A DNA stretch of 64,000 nucleotides, taken from the NCBI RefSeq assembly GCF_013523055.1, contig NZ_JAAMQM010000004.1, positions 230,013-294,012 of the forward strand, given 5' to 3'. The stretch's first letter is position 1, and each line of letters begins with the position of its first letter. The notes below the pieces were generated by a model. That model was not told where the DNA came from. It did not search any database and was given only the letters and a program-made list of their open reading frames with translations. This stretch comes from Pseudomonas capeferrum (GTDB lineage Bacteria > Pseudomonadota > Gammaproteobacteria > Pseudomonadales > Pseudomonadaceae). Positions 29,325 through 39,263 of this stretch are shown piece by piece. The position numbers were made by a program, and so were the translations under genes.

Positions 29325-31484
29325 TTAGAACTCCACGGACGCCGACAACCGCGCCGTGCGCGGGGCACCCTGGAACAGGTAGTTGTCGCCCAGGTAATCA
29401 CCCACGTCACGCCAGTAGCGCTTGTCGAACAGGTTGTCCACGGTCAGGCGCAAGACCGTGTCATGACCGCCGATACGGGTGCGGTACCGGCTGCCGATGT
29501 CGAACACGGTGTAACCGCCGACCGCGACGTTGCCGCCTTGCTCGGCGTACTTGCTGGCGCTGTAGCGGGCACCGCCGAGCAGGGCGAGCCCCGGAATCGG
29601 CAGGCTGTAGTCGGCCTGCAGCGAGGCACGCAGGTTGGGCACGTTGATCGCCTGATGGCCTTCATAGGCCTCGGTACCGCTGCCTGACACGCGGGCGCGG
29701 ATGGCGGCGGCGCTGGCATGCACCTGCAGGCGCGAGGTGACCCAGCCGCTGGCGCCAAGCTCCAGGCCGGTATTCTTCTGTTGGCCTTGCTGCACATAGA
29801 GGAAGGTGCCGTCGCTTTCGGGGCGCGCGTACTGGTAGGCCTGGCGGATCTGGAAGAGCGCCGCGCTCAGGCTCAGGCCCTGCCAGTCGCGCTTGATGCC
29901 CAGTTCCAGTTGGCGCGACAGGGTCGGGGCGAGTATCTGCGCTGCGTTGCTCGCGAACCAGGGCGCGGTACCGCCCGCCGACAAGCCTTTGCTATAGCTG
30001 GCGTAGAGCGTGGTGTCCGGGCGCGGCTTGTAGATCAGCGCCGCATTGGGCAGCAACTGGTATTGGCGCGTGTGGCGTCCGGCTGTCCCGTTCTCGTCCC
30101 AGGTCTGCTCGTCCAGACGCACTTCGCGGGCGCCGATCACGGTCTGCCATTGCTCGTTGAAACTGATGCGATCGCTCGCGAATACGCCGTACTGGCGGCT
30201 ATCCAGGCGACGGGTGCTGGAGCCCACGGCACGCTCGGACGGGTCCAGTCCGGGAGCGCCGGTGTCGATGTTGCCGCTGCCCTGCCACTCGTTGTAGTAC
30301 GGGCGCTGGTCCAGGGTACGGCGTTGTGCGCTGGCACCGATCGTCAGCTCGTGGCTCAGCCCCAGGGCTTCGAAGCGGCCATCGAGCGTTGCCTGGGATT
30401 CATCGATGCGCCGCGTGTCATCGGGGCTACGAAAGTCATAGATATCGTAATCGCCCTCGGCACTGAAATAGTTGGGCACCGCTACGCCTTCACAACTGGC
30501 CGAGCCATAGCAGCCCCAGGCGAACGAACTGTAGTCATCGATCACCACCTTGCTGCGCGAAGCGGCCAGGGTCCCGGTCCAGTTGTCATTGAAGCGGTAC
30601 TCGAAGCGCCCGCCCAGGTTCAGCGAATCGCTTCGTACCGGCTTGGCCCACTGCTGATAAGCCAGGCGATCATCGGGATCGATGCCATGGGGCAGGTCGT
30701 TGCCTCCCAGCAGCTGATAACCGGGGACCGAGCGCTGCTCGCGATGCTGGTACTCGGCATCGAGCTGCAGGGTAGCGTTGGGGCTCAGCTGCCAGTCGAA
30801 GGCCAGGGAAGCGAAGTCGCGCTTGCCGTCGGCATGGTCGACATAGGAGCGGATGTCCTCATGGGCCAGATTGGCGCGCAGACCGAACTGGCGCTCGCTG
30901 CCGAACCAGCCGCCCAGGTCGGTGGCCAGGTAGCGCTCACCCTGTTCATTGGTCGACAGGCTGATGCTGCGGACATCGGCCGCACGCTTGGTCACATAGT
31001 TGACCAGGCCGCCCGGTTCGGCCACGCCGCTTTGCAGGCCGGACAACCCCTTGAGCAGCTCGACCTGCTGCTTGTTTTCCAGGGCAACGCTCTGCTCGCC
31101 GGCCACGGTCTGGCCATTGATCTTGTAGCTGCTGGCGGCATTGAGTTCGAAGCCGCGCACATTGAAGTTCTCGTAGTAGCCGATCGGTGCATAGCTCTCG
31201 CCCACCGAGGCATCGCTCTGCAGTACCTCGCTGAGCTTGCGCACCTGACGGTCCTGCAGGAGCTGTTCGCTGAACACACTGATCGACGCCGGAGTGTCGA
31301 GCAAGGGTGCCTCACGGAAACTGCCCACGGCGGCCTGACGTACCTGGTAGCCGTCGCCGCCGTAAGTGTCGGAAACCTGCAGCGGATCGAGGGTCACGCT
31401 CTGATCGGCGAGACCGTGGGGGCTGTGCAGGGCGAGGCCCAGGCTGAGCAGGCTCAGGGGCAGGCGCGGGTGAGGCAGGGTCAT
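29325..31484 (-). CDS. TonB-dependent siderophore receptor
   Basis: A 719-residue outer-membrane receptor: signal peptide (about 1-26), plug domain (LLDTPASISVFSEQLLQDRQ through NVRGFELNAASSYKINGQ, about 55-170), then a 22-strand barrel ending in aromatic Phe (SASVEF). The plug starts without the N-terminal signalling extension of FecA/FpvA-type receptors, so no sigma/anti-sigma partner is expected. It imports a ferric siderophore using TonB energy; the ligand is unknown. AAGGAG lies 7 bases before the ATG. I see no clear Fur box in the short upstream gap. Confidence 0.9.
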   Translation of the reverse strand: MTLPHPRLPLSLLSLGLALHSPHGLADQSVTLDPLQVSDTYGGDGYQVRQAAVGSFREAPLLDTPASISVFSEQLLQDRQVRKLSEVLQSDASVGESYAPIGYYENFNVRGFELNAASSYKINGQTVAGEQSVALENKQQVELLKGLSGLQSGVAEPGGLVNYVTKRAADVRSISLSTNEQGERYLATDLGGWFGSERQFGLRANLAHEDIRSYVDHADGKRDFASLAFDWQLSPNATLQLDAEYQHREQRSVPGYQLLGGNDLPHGIDPDDRLAYQQWAKPVRSDSLNLGGRFEYRFNDNWTGTLAASRSKVVIDDYSSFAWGCYGSASCEGVAVPNYFSAEGDYDIYDFRSPDDTRRIDESQATLDGRFEALGLSHELTIGASAQRRTLDQRPYYNEWQGSGNIDTGAPGLDPSERAVGSSTRRLDSRQYGVFASDRISFNEQWQTVIGAREVRLDEQTWDENGTAGRHTRQYQLLPNAALIYKPRPDTTLYASYSKGLSAGGTAPWFASNAAQILAPTLSRQLELGIKRDWQGLSLSAALFQIRQAYQYARPESDGTFLYVQQGQQKNTGLELGASGWVTSRLQVHASAAAIRARVSGSGTEAYEGHQAINVPNLRASLQADYSLPIPGLALLGGARYSASKYAEQGGNVAVGGYTVFDIGSRYRTRIGGHDTVLRLTVDNLFDKRYWRDVGDYLGDNYLFQGAPRTARLSASVEF

Positions 31485-31581
31485 GCAAGGGCTCCTTGGG
31501 TTCCGCCCGCCATGATGGTCGGCAGGTATGTCGGGTGGGATGATCTGGCGACATTGCGTCGGTCAGGTGCGGGAGCGCATG

Positions 31582-32772
31582 TTAGCAGGCGTCAGGCAGG
31601 CGCGTGGCGGCCTTGCGCCGCGCCAGGACCCACGTCAGCAAGGCCAGTGCGCCGATCGACAAGCCCGCGACGACAATGCCTGTCCAGCCATGGCGCTGGA
31701 ACAGCTGGGTGCCGAGCAACGATCCCAGCGCGCCGCCGATGAAATAACAGGTGATATAGCCTGCGTTCAGGCGCGTACGCGCTTGCGGACGCAGGGCGAT
31801 CACCGCGTTCTGATTGCTGACGTGAACCAGCTGCACCGCCAGATCAAGCGACAGCACGCCGACCAGCAAGGCCACCAGCGAGTGTCCGGCGAATCCCAGC
31901 GGGACCCAGGACAGCAACAGAATGACCAGGCCGACGGTGGTACCAAAAGCCCCTCTGCCACGGTCCGCGAGCCGCCCGGCCCAGTTGGCCGCCAGCGCGC
32001 CGGCAGCGCCCGCCAGGCCGAACAGGCCGATCACCGCGTCGGAGTAGTGATAGGGCTCGCGGGCCAGAAGAAAGGCCAGGGGCGTCCAGAACAGCGCGAA
32101 CAGGCTGAACGAAAGCAGCCCCAGCAGCGAGCGCAGGCGCAGCTCCGGTTCCTCGACGAAGAGACGGAACACCGAGCCGATCAATGCCGGGTAGCTGAGG
32201 CCGGCGTGACTGTGATGACGAGGCAGGCCGCGATACAGGGCGATGGCGGAAATCGCCATCAGCGCGGCGGCTAGGAAATAGATGCTGCGCCAGCCGCCCA
32301 GTTCGGCCATGAATCCGGCGGCCGTACGCGCCAGGAGGATGCCCAGCAGCAGTCCGCTCATCAGCGTACCGATAGCTCGTCCGCGCTGGTCCGGAGCCGT
32401 GAGCGCCGCTGCCATGGGTACCAGCACCTGGGCGACGACCGAGAACAGCCCCGTCAAGGCCGTACCGACCAGCAGCCACGGCAGGCTCGGGGCGCAAGCG
32501 CTGATCAGCAGCCCCACGGTGGCGATGGCGATCATGCTGACGATCAGTCGGCGCTGCTCGAACAGATCGCCGAGCGGCGCGAGCAGGAGCAGGCCGATGC
32601 CGTAGCTGAGCTGGGCAGCGATGACGACGGTCCCTGCGCTGACGGTACCGAGGCCAAAATATTCGGCGATGCTGTTCAGCAAGGGTTGCGCGTAGTAGTT
32701 GCTGGCCACGGCCAGGCCGGTGGCGGTGGCCATCAGCAGGATCAGCGCGCGGCTCAAGGGAGGGGTATGCAT
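31582..32772 (-). CDS. MFS transporter (12 TM, drug/arabinose-exporter-like)
   Basis: An about 396-residue major facilitator. The first helix is ATGLAVASNYYAQPLL, a signature of the YnfM/YdhP-like group, with motif A as PLGDLFEQRRLI. Substrate unknown. It is divergent from a LysR gene that probably controls it. The ATG at 32772 is preferred (GAGA upstream); an in-frame ATG at 32784 has no visible ribosome site. Confidence 0.87.
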   Translation of the reverse strand: MHTPPLSRALILLMATATGLAVASNYYAQPLLNSIAEYFGLGTVSAGTVVIAAQLSYGIGLLLLAPLGDLFEQRRLIVSMIAIATVGLLISACAPSLPWLLVGTALTGLFSVVAQVLVPMAAALTAPDQRGRAIGTLMSGLLLGILLARTAAGFMAELGGWRSIYFLAAALMAISAIALYRGLPRHHSHAGLSYPALIGSVFRLFVEEPELRLRSLLGLLSFSLFALFWTPLAFLLAREPYHYSDAVIGLFGLAGAAGALAANWAGRLADRGRGAFGTTVGLVILLLSWVPLGFAGHSLVALLVGVLSLDLAVQLVHVSNQNAVIALRPQARTRLNAGYITCYFIGGALGSLLGTQLFQRHGWTGIVVAGLSIGALALLTWVLARRKAATRLPDAC

Positions 32773-32856
32773 GGCAGGTCTCATGATGGGCAGTGACAGG
32801 CGGTGAGTATCGGGAATGCGCTAGCATGACGCCAATGTATAGTTTTCAACTTGTCC

Positions 32857-32871
32857 ATCTGGGAAACAGAT
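32857..32871. promoter_or_regulatory. Candidate LysR operator
   Basis: ATCTG-GGAAA-CAGAT is a perfect 15-base interrupted palindrome with the T-N11-A form. It lies in the 105-base gap between the MFS and LysR genes, 7 bases before the LysR start. It could serve autorepression. Confidence 0.45.
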
Positions 32872-32877
32872 AGATCG

Positions 32878-33756
32878 ATGAACCTCAAGCAGCTTGAATA
32901 TGCCTTGGCTGTCGCGGACACCGGCAGTTTCACCCGTGCCGCCAAACGCTGCCACGTTGTCCAGTCGGCGCTCAGCCATCAGGTGGCTCGGCTGGAAGCG
33001 CGCCTCGGAGTGACCCTGTTCGAACGCAACTCGCGGCACGTGCGTCTGACCCCGGCCGGAGAGGCATTCGTGCAGAGTGCGCGGGTGGCGCTGGAGGCTA
33101 CTCGGCGGATCGCCGATGACGTTGCTGCGGCGTGCGGGGAAGTACGCGGCCGGCTGTCGATCGGCGAGATCAGCTCCCTGACCGCGCTGGACCTGGTCGA
33201 CCTGCTGGCCGGCTTTCACCGTGAGTATCCGCGGGTGGACGTGCGCTGGTTGACGGCCAAGAGCGAGAAGCTCATCGTCGATGTCAGGGAGCGAAGCCTG
33301 GATGTCGGCTTCATCGGCTTGTGGCAAGGCGAGCCTGTGCAAGGTGTCGCGTATCGCCTGCTTGCCCGGGAAGAGCTGGTAGCGGTGGTTCATCCCGAGC
33401 ATGCCTTGGCGGGCCGGTCGCGCTTGTCCCTGGCCAGCCTCGAAGATGAAGTATTGGTGGATTTCCCTGTGGGAACCGGTGCCCGTCGTCAGACGGATGA
33501 GGCCTTCCAGGCGGCAGGCCTGCGCCATCGTGTGCAGTTCGAGATAGGCCATGTCCTGTTGGTGGAGAAGTTCGTCCAGCGTGGCCTGGCCATCGGCCTG
33601 GTGCCCGAACCGGTCGCCAGCCAGTTCCGGGGTGTCAAGGCCATCAGTCTCAGTGATGCGCCAGTGCGCCATCTCTATGCCATCTGGTCATCCAACCCGA
33701 CGCCCGCTGCCCAGGTATTTCTGGACATGCTCGAGCGCAGTCTGGGCGACACGTGA
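32878..33756 (+). CDS. LysR family transcriptional regulator
   Basis: A 292-residue LTTR: N-terminal winged helix (MNLKQLEYALAVADTGSFTR, then CHVVQSALSHQVARLE) and a periplasmic-binding-protein-like effector domain from about residue 90. Divergent from the MFS gene; control of that exporter is the natural guess, and the effector is unknown. The ATG at 32878 gives the exact family N-terminus. Confidence 0.9.
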   Translation: MNLKQLEYALAVADTGSFTRAAKRCHVVQSALSHQVARLEARLGVTLFERNSRHVRLTPAGEAFVQSARVALEATRRIADDVAAACGEVRGRLSIGEISSLTALDLVDLLAGFHREYPRVDVRWLTAKSEKLIVDVRERSLDVGFIGLWQGEPVQGVAYRLLAREELVAVVHPEHALAGRSRLSLASLEDEVLVDFPVGTGARRQTDEAFQAAGLRHRVQFEIGHVLLVEKFVQRGLAIGLVPEPVASQFRGVKAISLSDAPVRHLYAIWSSNPTPAAQVFLDMLERSLGDT

Positions 33757-33889
33757 GCGCTTGCCCAGAGGGGTCGCGATAGCCCGCAGGACAGGCCTGC
33801 CGTGCCGAACCCCGTCAAATCTGCGACAATTGCAGCCCTTCGAATGCCGATCATGAAAAAGCAGGGTCACCTGCGCCACCTGAAAGCCC

Positions 33890-36800
33890 ATGACAGACCA
33901 CGCCATCGACCAACTGCTGAAAAACCTCGACCACGCCATGATCGCCGACCGCCATCGCCTGCGGCGGCAACTGCACGAGCTGCGCAAGCGCCCGGACGAG
34001 GCACGCCTGGCCCAATGGGTGGAGAAGGTCAAGGCCTCCTGCGCCCAGGTCACGGCGCGCCGGGAAAGTGTCCCGCGTATCCGCTACGACGACAGCCTGC
34101 CGATCGCCGCCAAGCGTGACGAGATCAAGAAGGCCCTTGCCGAACACCAGGTGCTGGTCATCGCCGGCGAAACCGGCTCCGGCAAGACCACCCAGTTGCC
34201 GAAGATCTGCCTGGAGATGGGACGCGGCCAGCATGGCCAGATCGCCCATACCCAGCCACGCCGAATCGCCGCGCGCAGTGTCGCGATGCGGGTAGCAGAG
34301 GAAATCGGCACGCCATTGGGCGGCCTGGTGGGCTATCAGGTGCGTTTCGAGGACCAGAGCGATGCCAATACCCTGGTCAAGCTGATGACCGATGGCATCC
34401 TGCTGGCCGAGACGCAGCATGATCGCTTCCTCGAACGCTATGACACCATCATCGTCGACGAGGCCCACGAGCGCAGTCTGAACATCGACTTCCTGCTCGG
34501 CTACCTCAAGACCCTGCTGCATCGCCGCCCAGAGCTCAAGCTGATCATCACCTCGGCGACCATCGACCTGGAGCGTTTCTCCAAGCACTTCGACGGCGCG
34601 CCGATCATCGAAGTCTCAGGTCGCACCTATCCGGTGGACACCTGGTATCGCCCCCTGACCAGCGAGCAGGACGAAGAGGGTAACCGAGTCGAAGACGATC
34701 TCACGGTCGATCAGGCGATCCTGGCCACGCTCGACGAGATCGCCGAGCACGAGCGCCGGGAGCGCAAGGGGCCGGGCGATGTTCTGGTATTCCTGCCGGG
34801 CGAACGCGAGATCCGTGATGCCGCGGAGATTCTGCGCAAGGCGCAGCTGCGCCACACCGAGATCCTGCCGCTGTACGCGCGCCTGTCGCCGGCCGAGCAA
34901 CAGAAGATCTTCCAGTCGCACGCCGGACGACGCGTGGTGCTGGCGACCAACGTCGCCGAGACGTCGCTGACCGTGCCGGGCATTCGCTACGTGATCGACA
35001 GCGGCACGGCACGCATCAGCCGCTACAGCTATCGTGCCAAGGTCCAGCGCCTGCCCATCGAGGCGGTGTCCCAGGCCAGCGCCAACCAGCGCAAGGGCCG
35101 TTGCGGGCGGGTCGAGCCGGGTATCTGCATACGCCTTTACAGCGAGGAGGATTTCAACGCACGGCCGGCCTTCACCGATCCCGAAATCCTGCGTACCAAC
35201 CTGGCCGCGGTGATCCTGCAGATGTTGCACCTGCGCCTCGGCGCCATCGATGCCTTCCCCTTCATCGAGCCGCCGGATGGCAAGGCCATCAGCGACGGTT
35301 TCAATCTGTTGCAGGAGCTCTCGGCGGTCAATCGCGAGAACCAGCTGACGCCGCTTGGCAGGCAGCTGGCGCGCCTGCCGATCGATCCTCGACTGGGCCG
35401 CATGTTGCTCGAAGGCACGCGCCAGGGCGCGCTCCAGGAGGTGCTCATCGTGGCCAGCGCCCTGTCGGTGCAAGACCCGCGCGAGCGCCCGCCCGAGCGC
35501 CAGCAGGCCGCCGACCAGGCGCATGCTCAATGGAAGGACCCGGATTCGGATTTCGCGGCCCTGGTCAACATCTGGCGCGGTTTCGAGGAGCAACGCCAGG
35601 CTTTGACCGCCAACCCGTTGCGCAACTGGTGCCGCAAGAACTTCCTCAACTACCTGCGCTTGCGCGAGTGGCGCGATGCCCACCGGCAATTGGCGCTGAT
35701 CTGCCGCGACCTGCAGTTGGCGATCAACAAGGAGCCCGCCGATTATCCGCGCCTGCACAAGGCGATTCTCAGCGGCCTGCTCAGCCAGATCGGCCACAAG
35801 GCCGAAGAGGGCGACTATCAAGGAGCACGGCAGCGGCGCTTCTGGATTCATCCCTCGTCCGGCATCGGCCGCAAGCGTCCGCAGTGGGTGATGGCCGCCG
35901 AGCTGGTCGAGACCACCAAGCTCTATGCGCGCGTGGTAGCGAAGATCGAGCCGGACTGGATCGAGCCGCTGGCAGGGCACCTGATCAAGAAGAACCACTT
36001 CGAGCCGCACTGGGAGAAGAAGCGCGGGCAAGTGGTGGCCTATGAACAGATCACCCTCTACGGCCTGATCCTGGTGGGCCGCCGACCCGTGCATTTCGGG
36101 CCGATCGATCCGGTGGTCTCCCGCGAGCTGTTCATCCGCGAGGGGCTGGTCGGTGGCCAGATCCAGTCGCGGGCCAAATGCCTGGCGGCCAACAAGCGCC
36201 TGCTGGAACAGCTCGACGAGCTGGAAGCCAAGGCCCGCCGTCGCGACATTCTGGCTGACGAGGAAACCCTGTACGGCTTCTACGAGGCGCGTCTCCCGGC
36301 GGAGATCCACCAGACCGCGACCTTTGACAGCTGGTACCGGGTCAACAGCCAGAAAGACCCGAACCTGCTCATCATGCGCGAAGAAGACGTACTTGCCCGC
36401 GAAGCCAGCGAAGTCACCGCCGCGCAGTATCCGGACAGCCTGCAGGTGGGCGATCTGCGCTTGAACCTCAGTTATCACTTCGAGCCCAATCATCCGCGTG
36501 ACGGCGTCACGGTACGGGTACCGGCGCCGCTTTTGCCGAACCTTCCGAGCGAACGCCTGGAGTGGTTGGTGCCCGGTCTGCTGGAAGCCAAGTGCATCGC
36601 CCTGGTGCGCAACCTGCCCAAGGCCCTGCGCAAGAACTTCGTACCGGTGCCGGATTTCGTCAAGGCCGCTCTGCAGCGCATGACCTTCGGCCAGGGCGCC
36701 TTGCCCCAGGCACTGGGTCAGGAGCTGTTGCGCATGACGGGCGCGCGGATCAGCGACGAAGCGTGGGCCGAATCGGCGGGGCTGGTGGAAAGCCACCTGC

Positions 36801-37795
36801 GGATGAACATCGAAGTGGTCGACGGCGAAGGCAAGTTTCTTGGCGAGGGGCGCGATCTTGCGGCATTGACCGCCCGCTTCGCCGCCGCCAGCCAGGCCGC
36901 CCTGGCCATGCCGCGCACCGAGAAAAGCGACCAGCCCGTGCAGGCCAAGGCCTTCGCCCAGGTCGCGCAGACCGCCCAACAGAAGATCGCCGGGTTGTCG
37001 CTGACGGTCTATCCGGCGCTGGTCGAGGACAAGGGCACGGTACGCGAGGGCCGCTTCTCGACCCAGTCCGAGGCCGAGTTCCAGCACCGCCGAGCCTTGC
37101 AGCGCCTGCTGCTGCAGCAACTGGCTGAACCTGCCAAGTTCCTGCGGGGCAAGTTGCCGGGCATGACCGAACTGGGTCTGCTGTACCGTGAGCTGGGCAG
37201 GGTCGAGGCACTGGTGGAGGATATCTTGCTGGCCAGTCTGGACAGCTGCGTTCTCGAAGGGGAGACCAGCCTGCCGCGAGACGGTGCCGCCCTGGCATCG
37301 TTGGCCGAACGCAAGCGTGGCAGCTGGAGCGAACACGCCGAGCGCCTGGCGCGCCTGACCTTGGAAGTCCTCAAGCTGTGGCACGGCCTGCAGAAACGCT
37401 TCAAGGGCAAGATCGACCTGAGCCAGGCCGTCGCGCTCAACGACATCAAGCAACAGTTGGCGAACCTGGTGTATCCGGGCTTTGTCCGCGAGACGCCTGC
37501 GGTGTGGTTCAAGGAGTTGCCACGCTACCTCAAGGCCATCGAGCTACGCCTGGAGAAGCTGGGGTCGCAGGTGCAGAAGGATCGGGTGTGGAGCACGGAG
37601 CTCGGCAACCTCTGGGCCCAGTACAAGGCACGCGCCGACAAGCATGCTCAGGAGGGCAAGCGCGACGAACAGCTGACTTTGTACCGCTGGTTGCTGGAAG
37701 AGTATCGCGTGTCCCTGTTCGCCCAGCAGCTGGGTACCAAGGTGGCGGTGTCGGACAAGCGCCTGAGCAAGCAGTGGAGCCAGGTGGAAGGCTAA
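33890..37795 (+). CDS. hrpA: ATP-dependent RNA helicase HrpA (DEAH box)
   Basis: A 1301-residue DEAH-box helicase, full length for HrpA. Walker A is GETGSGKT (93-100), the DEAH box is at 190-193, motif III is TSATIDLERF, and the QRKGRCGRVEPG motif VI and the C-terminal HA2, OB and DUF3418 regions follow. It acts in the cytoplasm on RNA and ribosomes; in E. coli it rescues stalled, collided ribosomes. The ribosome site is weak. Confidence 0.94.
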   Translation: MTDHAIDQLLKNLDHAMIADRHRLRRQLHELRKRPDEARLAQWVEKVKASCAQVTARRESVPRIRYDDSLPIAAKRDEIKKALAEHQVLVIAGETGSGKTTQLPKICLEMGRGQHGQIAHTQPRRIAARSVAMRVAEEIGTPLGGLVGYQVRFEDQSDANTLVKLMTDGILLAETQHDRFLERYDTIIVDEAHERSLNIDFLLGYLKTLLHRRPELKLIITSATIDLERFSKHFDGAPIIEVSGRTYPVDTWYRPLTSEQDEEGNRVEDDLTVDQAILATLDEIAEHERRERKGPGDVLVFLPGEREIRDAAEILRKAQLRHTEILPLYARLSPAEQQKIFQSHAGRRVVLATNVAETSLTVPGIRYVIDSGTARISRYSYRAKVQRLPIEAVSQASANQRKGRCGRVEPGICIRLYSEEDFNARPAFTDPEILRTNLAAVILQMLHLRLGAIDAFPFIEPPDGKAISDGFNLLQELSAVNRENQLTPLGRQLARLPIDPRLGRMLLEGTRQGALQEVLIVASALSVQDPRERPPERQQAADQAHAQWKDPDSDFAALVNIWRGFEEQRQALTANPLRNWCRKNFLNYLRLREWRDAHRQLALICRDLQLAINKEPADYPRLHKAILSGLLSQIGHKAEEGDYQGARQRRFWIHPSSGIGRKRPQWVMAAELVETTKLYARVVAKIEPDWIEPLAGHLIKKNHFEPHWEKKRGQVVAYEQITLYGLILVGRRPVHFGPIDPVVSRELFIREGLVGGQIQSRAKCLAANKRLLEQLDELEAKARRRDILADEETLYGFYEARLPAEIHQTATFDSWYRVNSQKDPNLLIMREEDVLAREASEVTAAQYPDSLQVGDLRLNLSYHFEPNHPRDGVTVRVPAPLLPNLPSERLEWLVPGLLEAKCIALVRNLPKALRKNFVPVPDFVKAALQRMTFGQGALPQALGQELLRMTGARISDEAWAESAGLVESHLRMNIEVVDGEGKFLGEGRDLAALTARFAAASQAALAMPRTEKSDQPVQAKAFAQVAQTAQQKIAGLSLTVYPALVEDKGTVREGRFSTQSEAEFQHRRALQRLLLQQLAEPAKFLRGKLPGMTELGLLYRELGRVEALVEDILLASLDSCVLEGETSLPRDGAALASLAERKRGSWSEHAERLARLTLEVLKLWHGLQKRFKGKIDLSQAVALNDIKQQLANLVYPGFVRETPAVWFKELPRYLKAIELRLEKLGSQVQKDRVWSTELGNLWAQYKARADKHAQEGKRDEQLTLYRWLLEEYRVSLFAQQLGTKVAVSDKRLSKQWSQVEG

Positions 37796-37869
37796 ACTTC
37801 TCGAGCTGTGGCACACTTGGCGGTGATTGGCGGTGAAAGCCCACCCCGTGCAAACACTAATGACCTCAC

Positions 37870-37903
37870 GTGGTGAGCCTGGACGTAGCGCCAGGCTCAC
37901 CAC
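37870..37903. repeat. Perfect 13-bp-stem hairpin after hrpA
   Basis: GTGGTGAGCCTGG (37870-37882) and CCAGGCTCACCAC (37891-37903) pair perfectly around an 8-base loop, 74 bases past the hrpA stop. There is no T-run, so it may be an RNA-stability element or a REP relative, not a terminator. The rest of 37796-38088 holds no gene. Confidence 0.7.
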
Positions 37904-38012
37904 GGTAGCGAGAACGGATTCAGACCGCAGCGCCTCCCTAGGGAAAGGGACATTGCCGCGGTAAAACAGCGTGTTCGATGCCATCTGCGGCAGGTGGAAC
38001 ACGCCCGAGAAC

Positions 38013-38028
38013 TGGCACTAAAGTGCCA
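38013..38028. promoter_or_regulatory. 16-bp palindrome upstream of the FabH-like gene
   Basis: TGGCACT-AA-AGTGCCA is a perfect inverted repeat 61 bases ahead of the start codon. It is a candidate operator for an unidentified dimeric regulator. It partly resembles a sigma-54 promoter but the GG-GC spacing is one base short. Confidence 0.4.
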
Positions 38029-38088
38029 TTACCTTGCCCTACCCAGGCCAGTGCCCAAGGCAACGGCCTCCAGACCAGAGGAACGACC

Positions 38089-39210
38089 GTGCATAACGTC
38101 GTGATCAGCGGCACCGGCCTGTATACCCCGGCCCAGAGTATCTCCAACGAAGAGCTGGTTGAGTCTTTCAACACCTGGGTACAGCAATTCAATACCGAGA
38201 ACGCCGAGGCCATCGCGCGTGGCGATGTCGAGGCGCTGGCCGAGTCCAACGCTGCGTTCATCGAGAAAGCCTCAGGCATCAAGAGCCGCTTCGTCATGGA
38301 CAAGGCCGGCATTCTCGATCCACGGCGCATGCGCCCACGCATTCCCGAACGCTCCAACGACGAGCCGTCGATCCTGTGCGAAATGGCCGTGGCTGCTGCC
38401 AGGCAGGCCTTGGAACGCGCTGGGCGGACGGCCGCGGATGTGGATGGCGTGATCGTCGCCTGTTCCAACCTGCAGCGACCTTATCCGGCCATTGCCATCG
38501 AAGTGCAGCAGGCGCTTGGCATCGATGGCTTCGGGTTCGACATCAACGTGGCCTGTTCATCGGCCACCTTTGGCATCCAGACGGCCAGCAACAGCGTACA
38601 GCTGGGTCAAACGCGTGCGGTGCTGGTGGTGAATCCGGAAATCTGCACGGGCCATCTGAATTTCCGTGACCGTGACAGTCACTTCATCTTTGGCGATGCG
38701 GCGACCGCGGTCCTGGTCGAGCGTGCCGACCAGGCTGTCTCGGCGCATCAGTTCGAAATAGTCGGTACCAAGCTGCTGACGTTGTTCTCCAACAATATCC
38801 GTAACAACTTCGGTTTCCTCAACCGCGCGGCGGAGGAGGGTATCGACGCGCCGGACAAGCTGTTCGTCCAGGAAGGCCGCAAGGTCTTCCGCGAAGTCTG
38901 CCCGATGGTTGCCGAACTGATCGGCAAGCACCTCGAAGAAAACGGTCTGGCGGCCACCGACGTCCAACGCTTCTGGCTGCACCAGGCCAACCTCAGCATG
39001 AACCAGTTGATCGTCAAGAGGCTGTTGGGTCGCGACGTGTCGGAAGAGCAGGCACCGGTGATCCTCGACCGTTATGCCAACACCAGTTCGGCAGGTTCGG
39101 TGATCGCGTTCCATCTGTACCAGGACGATTTGCCGAAGGGTGCGCTGGGGGTGCTGAGTTCGTTCGGAGCAGGGTATTCGATTGGCAGCGTGATTCTGCG
39201 CAAGCGTTGA
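38089..39210 (+). CDS. Beta-ketoacyl-ACP synthase III-like (FabH family)
   Basis: A 373-residue condensing enzyme with the FabH triad: Cys in NVACSSATFG, His in WLHQAN, Asn in YANTSSAGS. It is longer than housekeeping FabH (about 320 residues), with an insertion near residues 25-75, like the P. aeruginosa PA3286 type that condenses medium-chain acyl-CoA with malonyl-ACP and feeds degradation products into synthesis. The GTG at 38089 is chosen because AGAGGAA lies 7 bases before it. Confidence 0.85.
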   Translation: MHNVVISGTGLYTPAQSISNEELVESFNTWVQQFNTENAEAIARGDVEALAESNAAFIEKASGIKSRFVMDKAGILDPRRMRPRIPERSNDEPSILCEMAVAAARQALERAGRTAADVDGVIVACSNLQRPYPAIAIEVQQALGIDGFGFDINVACSSATFGIQTASNSVQLGQTRAVLVVNPEICTGHLNFRDRDSHFIFGDAATAVLVERADQAVSAHQFEIVGTKLLTLFSNNIRNNFGFLNRAAEEGIDAPDKLFVQEGRKVFREVCPMVAELIGKHLEENGLAATDVQRFWLHQANLSMNQLIVKRLLGRDVSEEQAPVILDRYANTSSAGSVIAFHLYQDDLPKGALGVLSSFGAGYSIGSVILRKR

Positions 39211-39263
39211 TGCGTGGAGGGAATCGCTCAGCCCGCCGCGCTGCGCTGTCGTGCAGAGAACAA

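Noticed and set aside
34616..37453. A 945-codon open frame opposite hrpA
   Set aside because: It is the antisense shadow of a GC-rich helicase gene with full domain support; its product has no recognisable motif.
38013..38028. Sigma-54 promoter
   Set aside because: TGGCAC is followed by TGCC, but the GG to GC distance is one base too short and the -12 T is missing.
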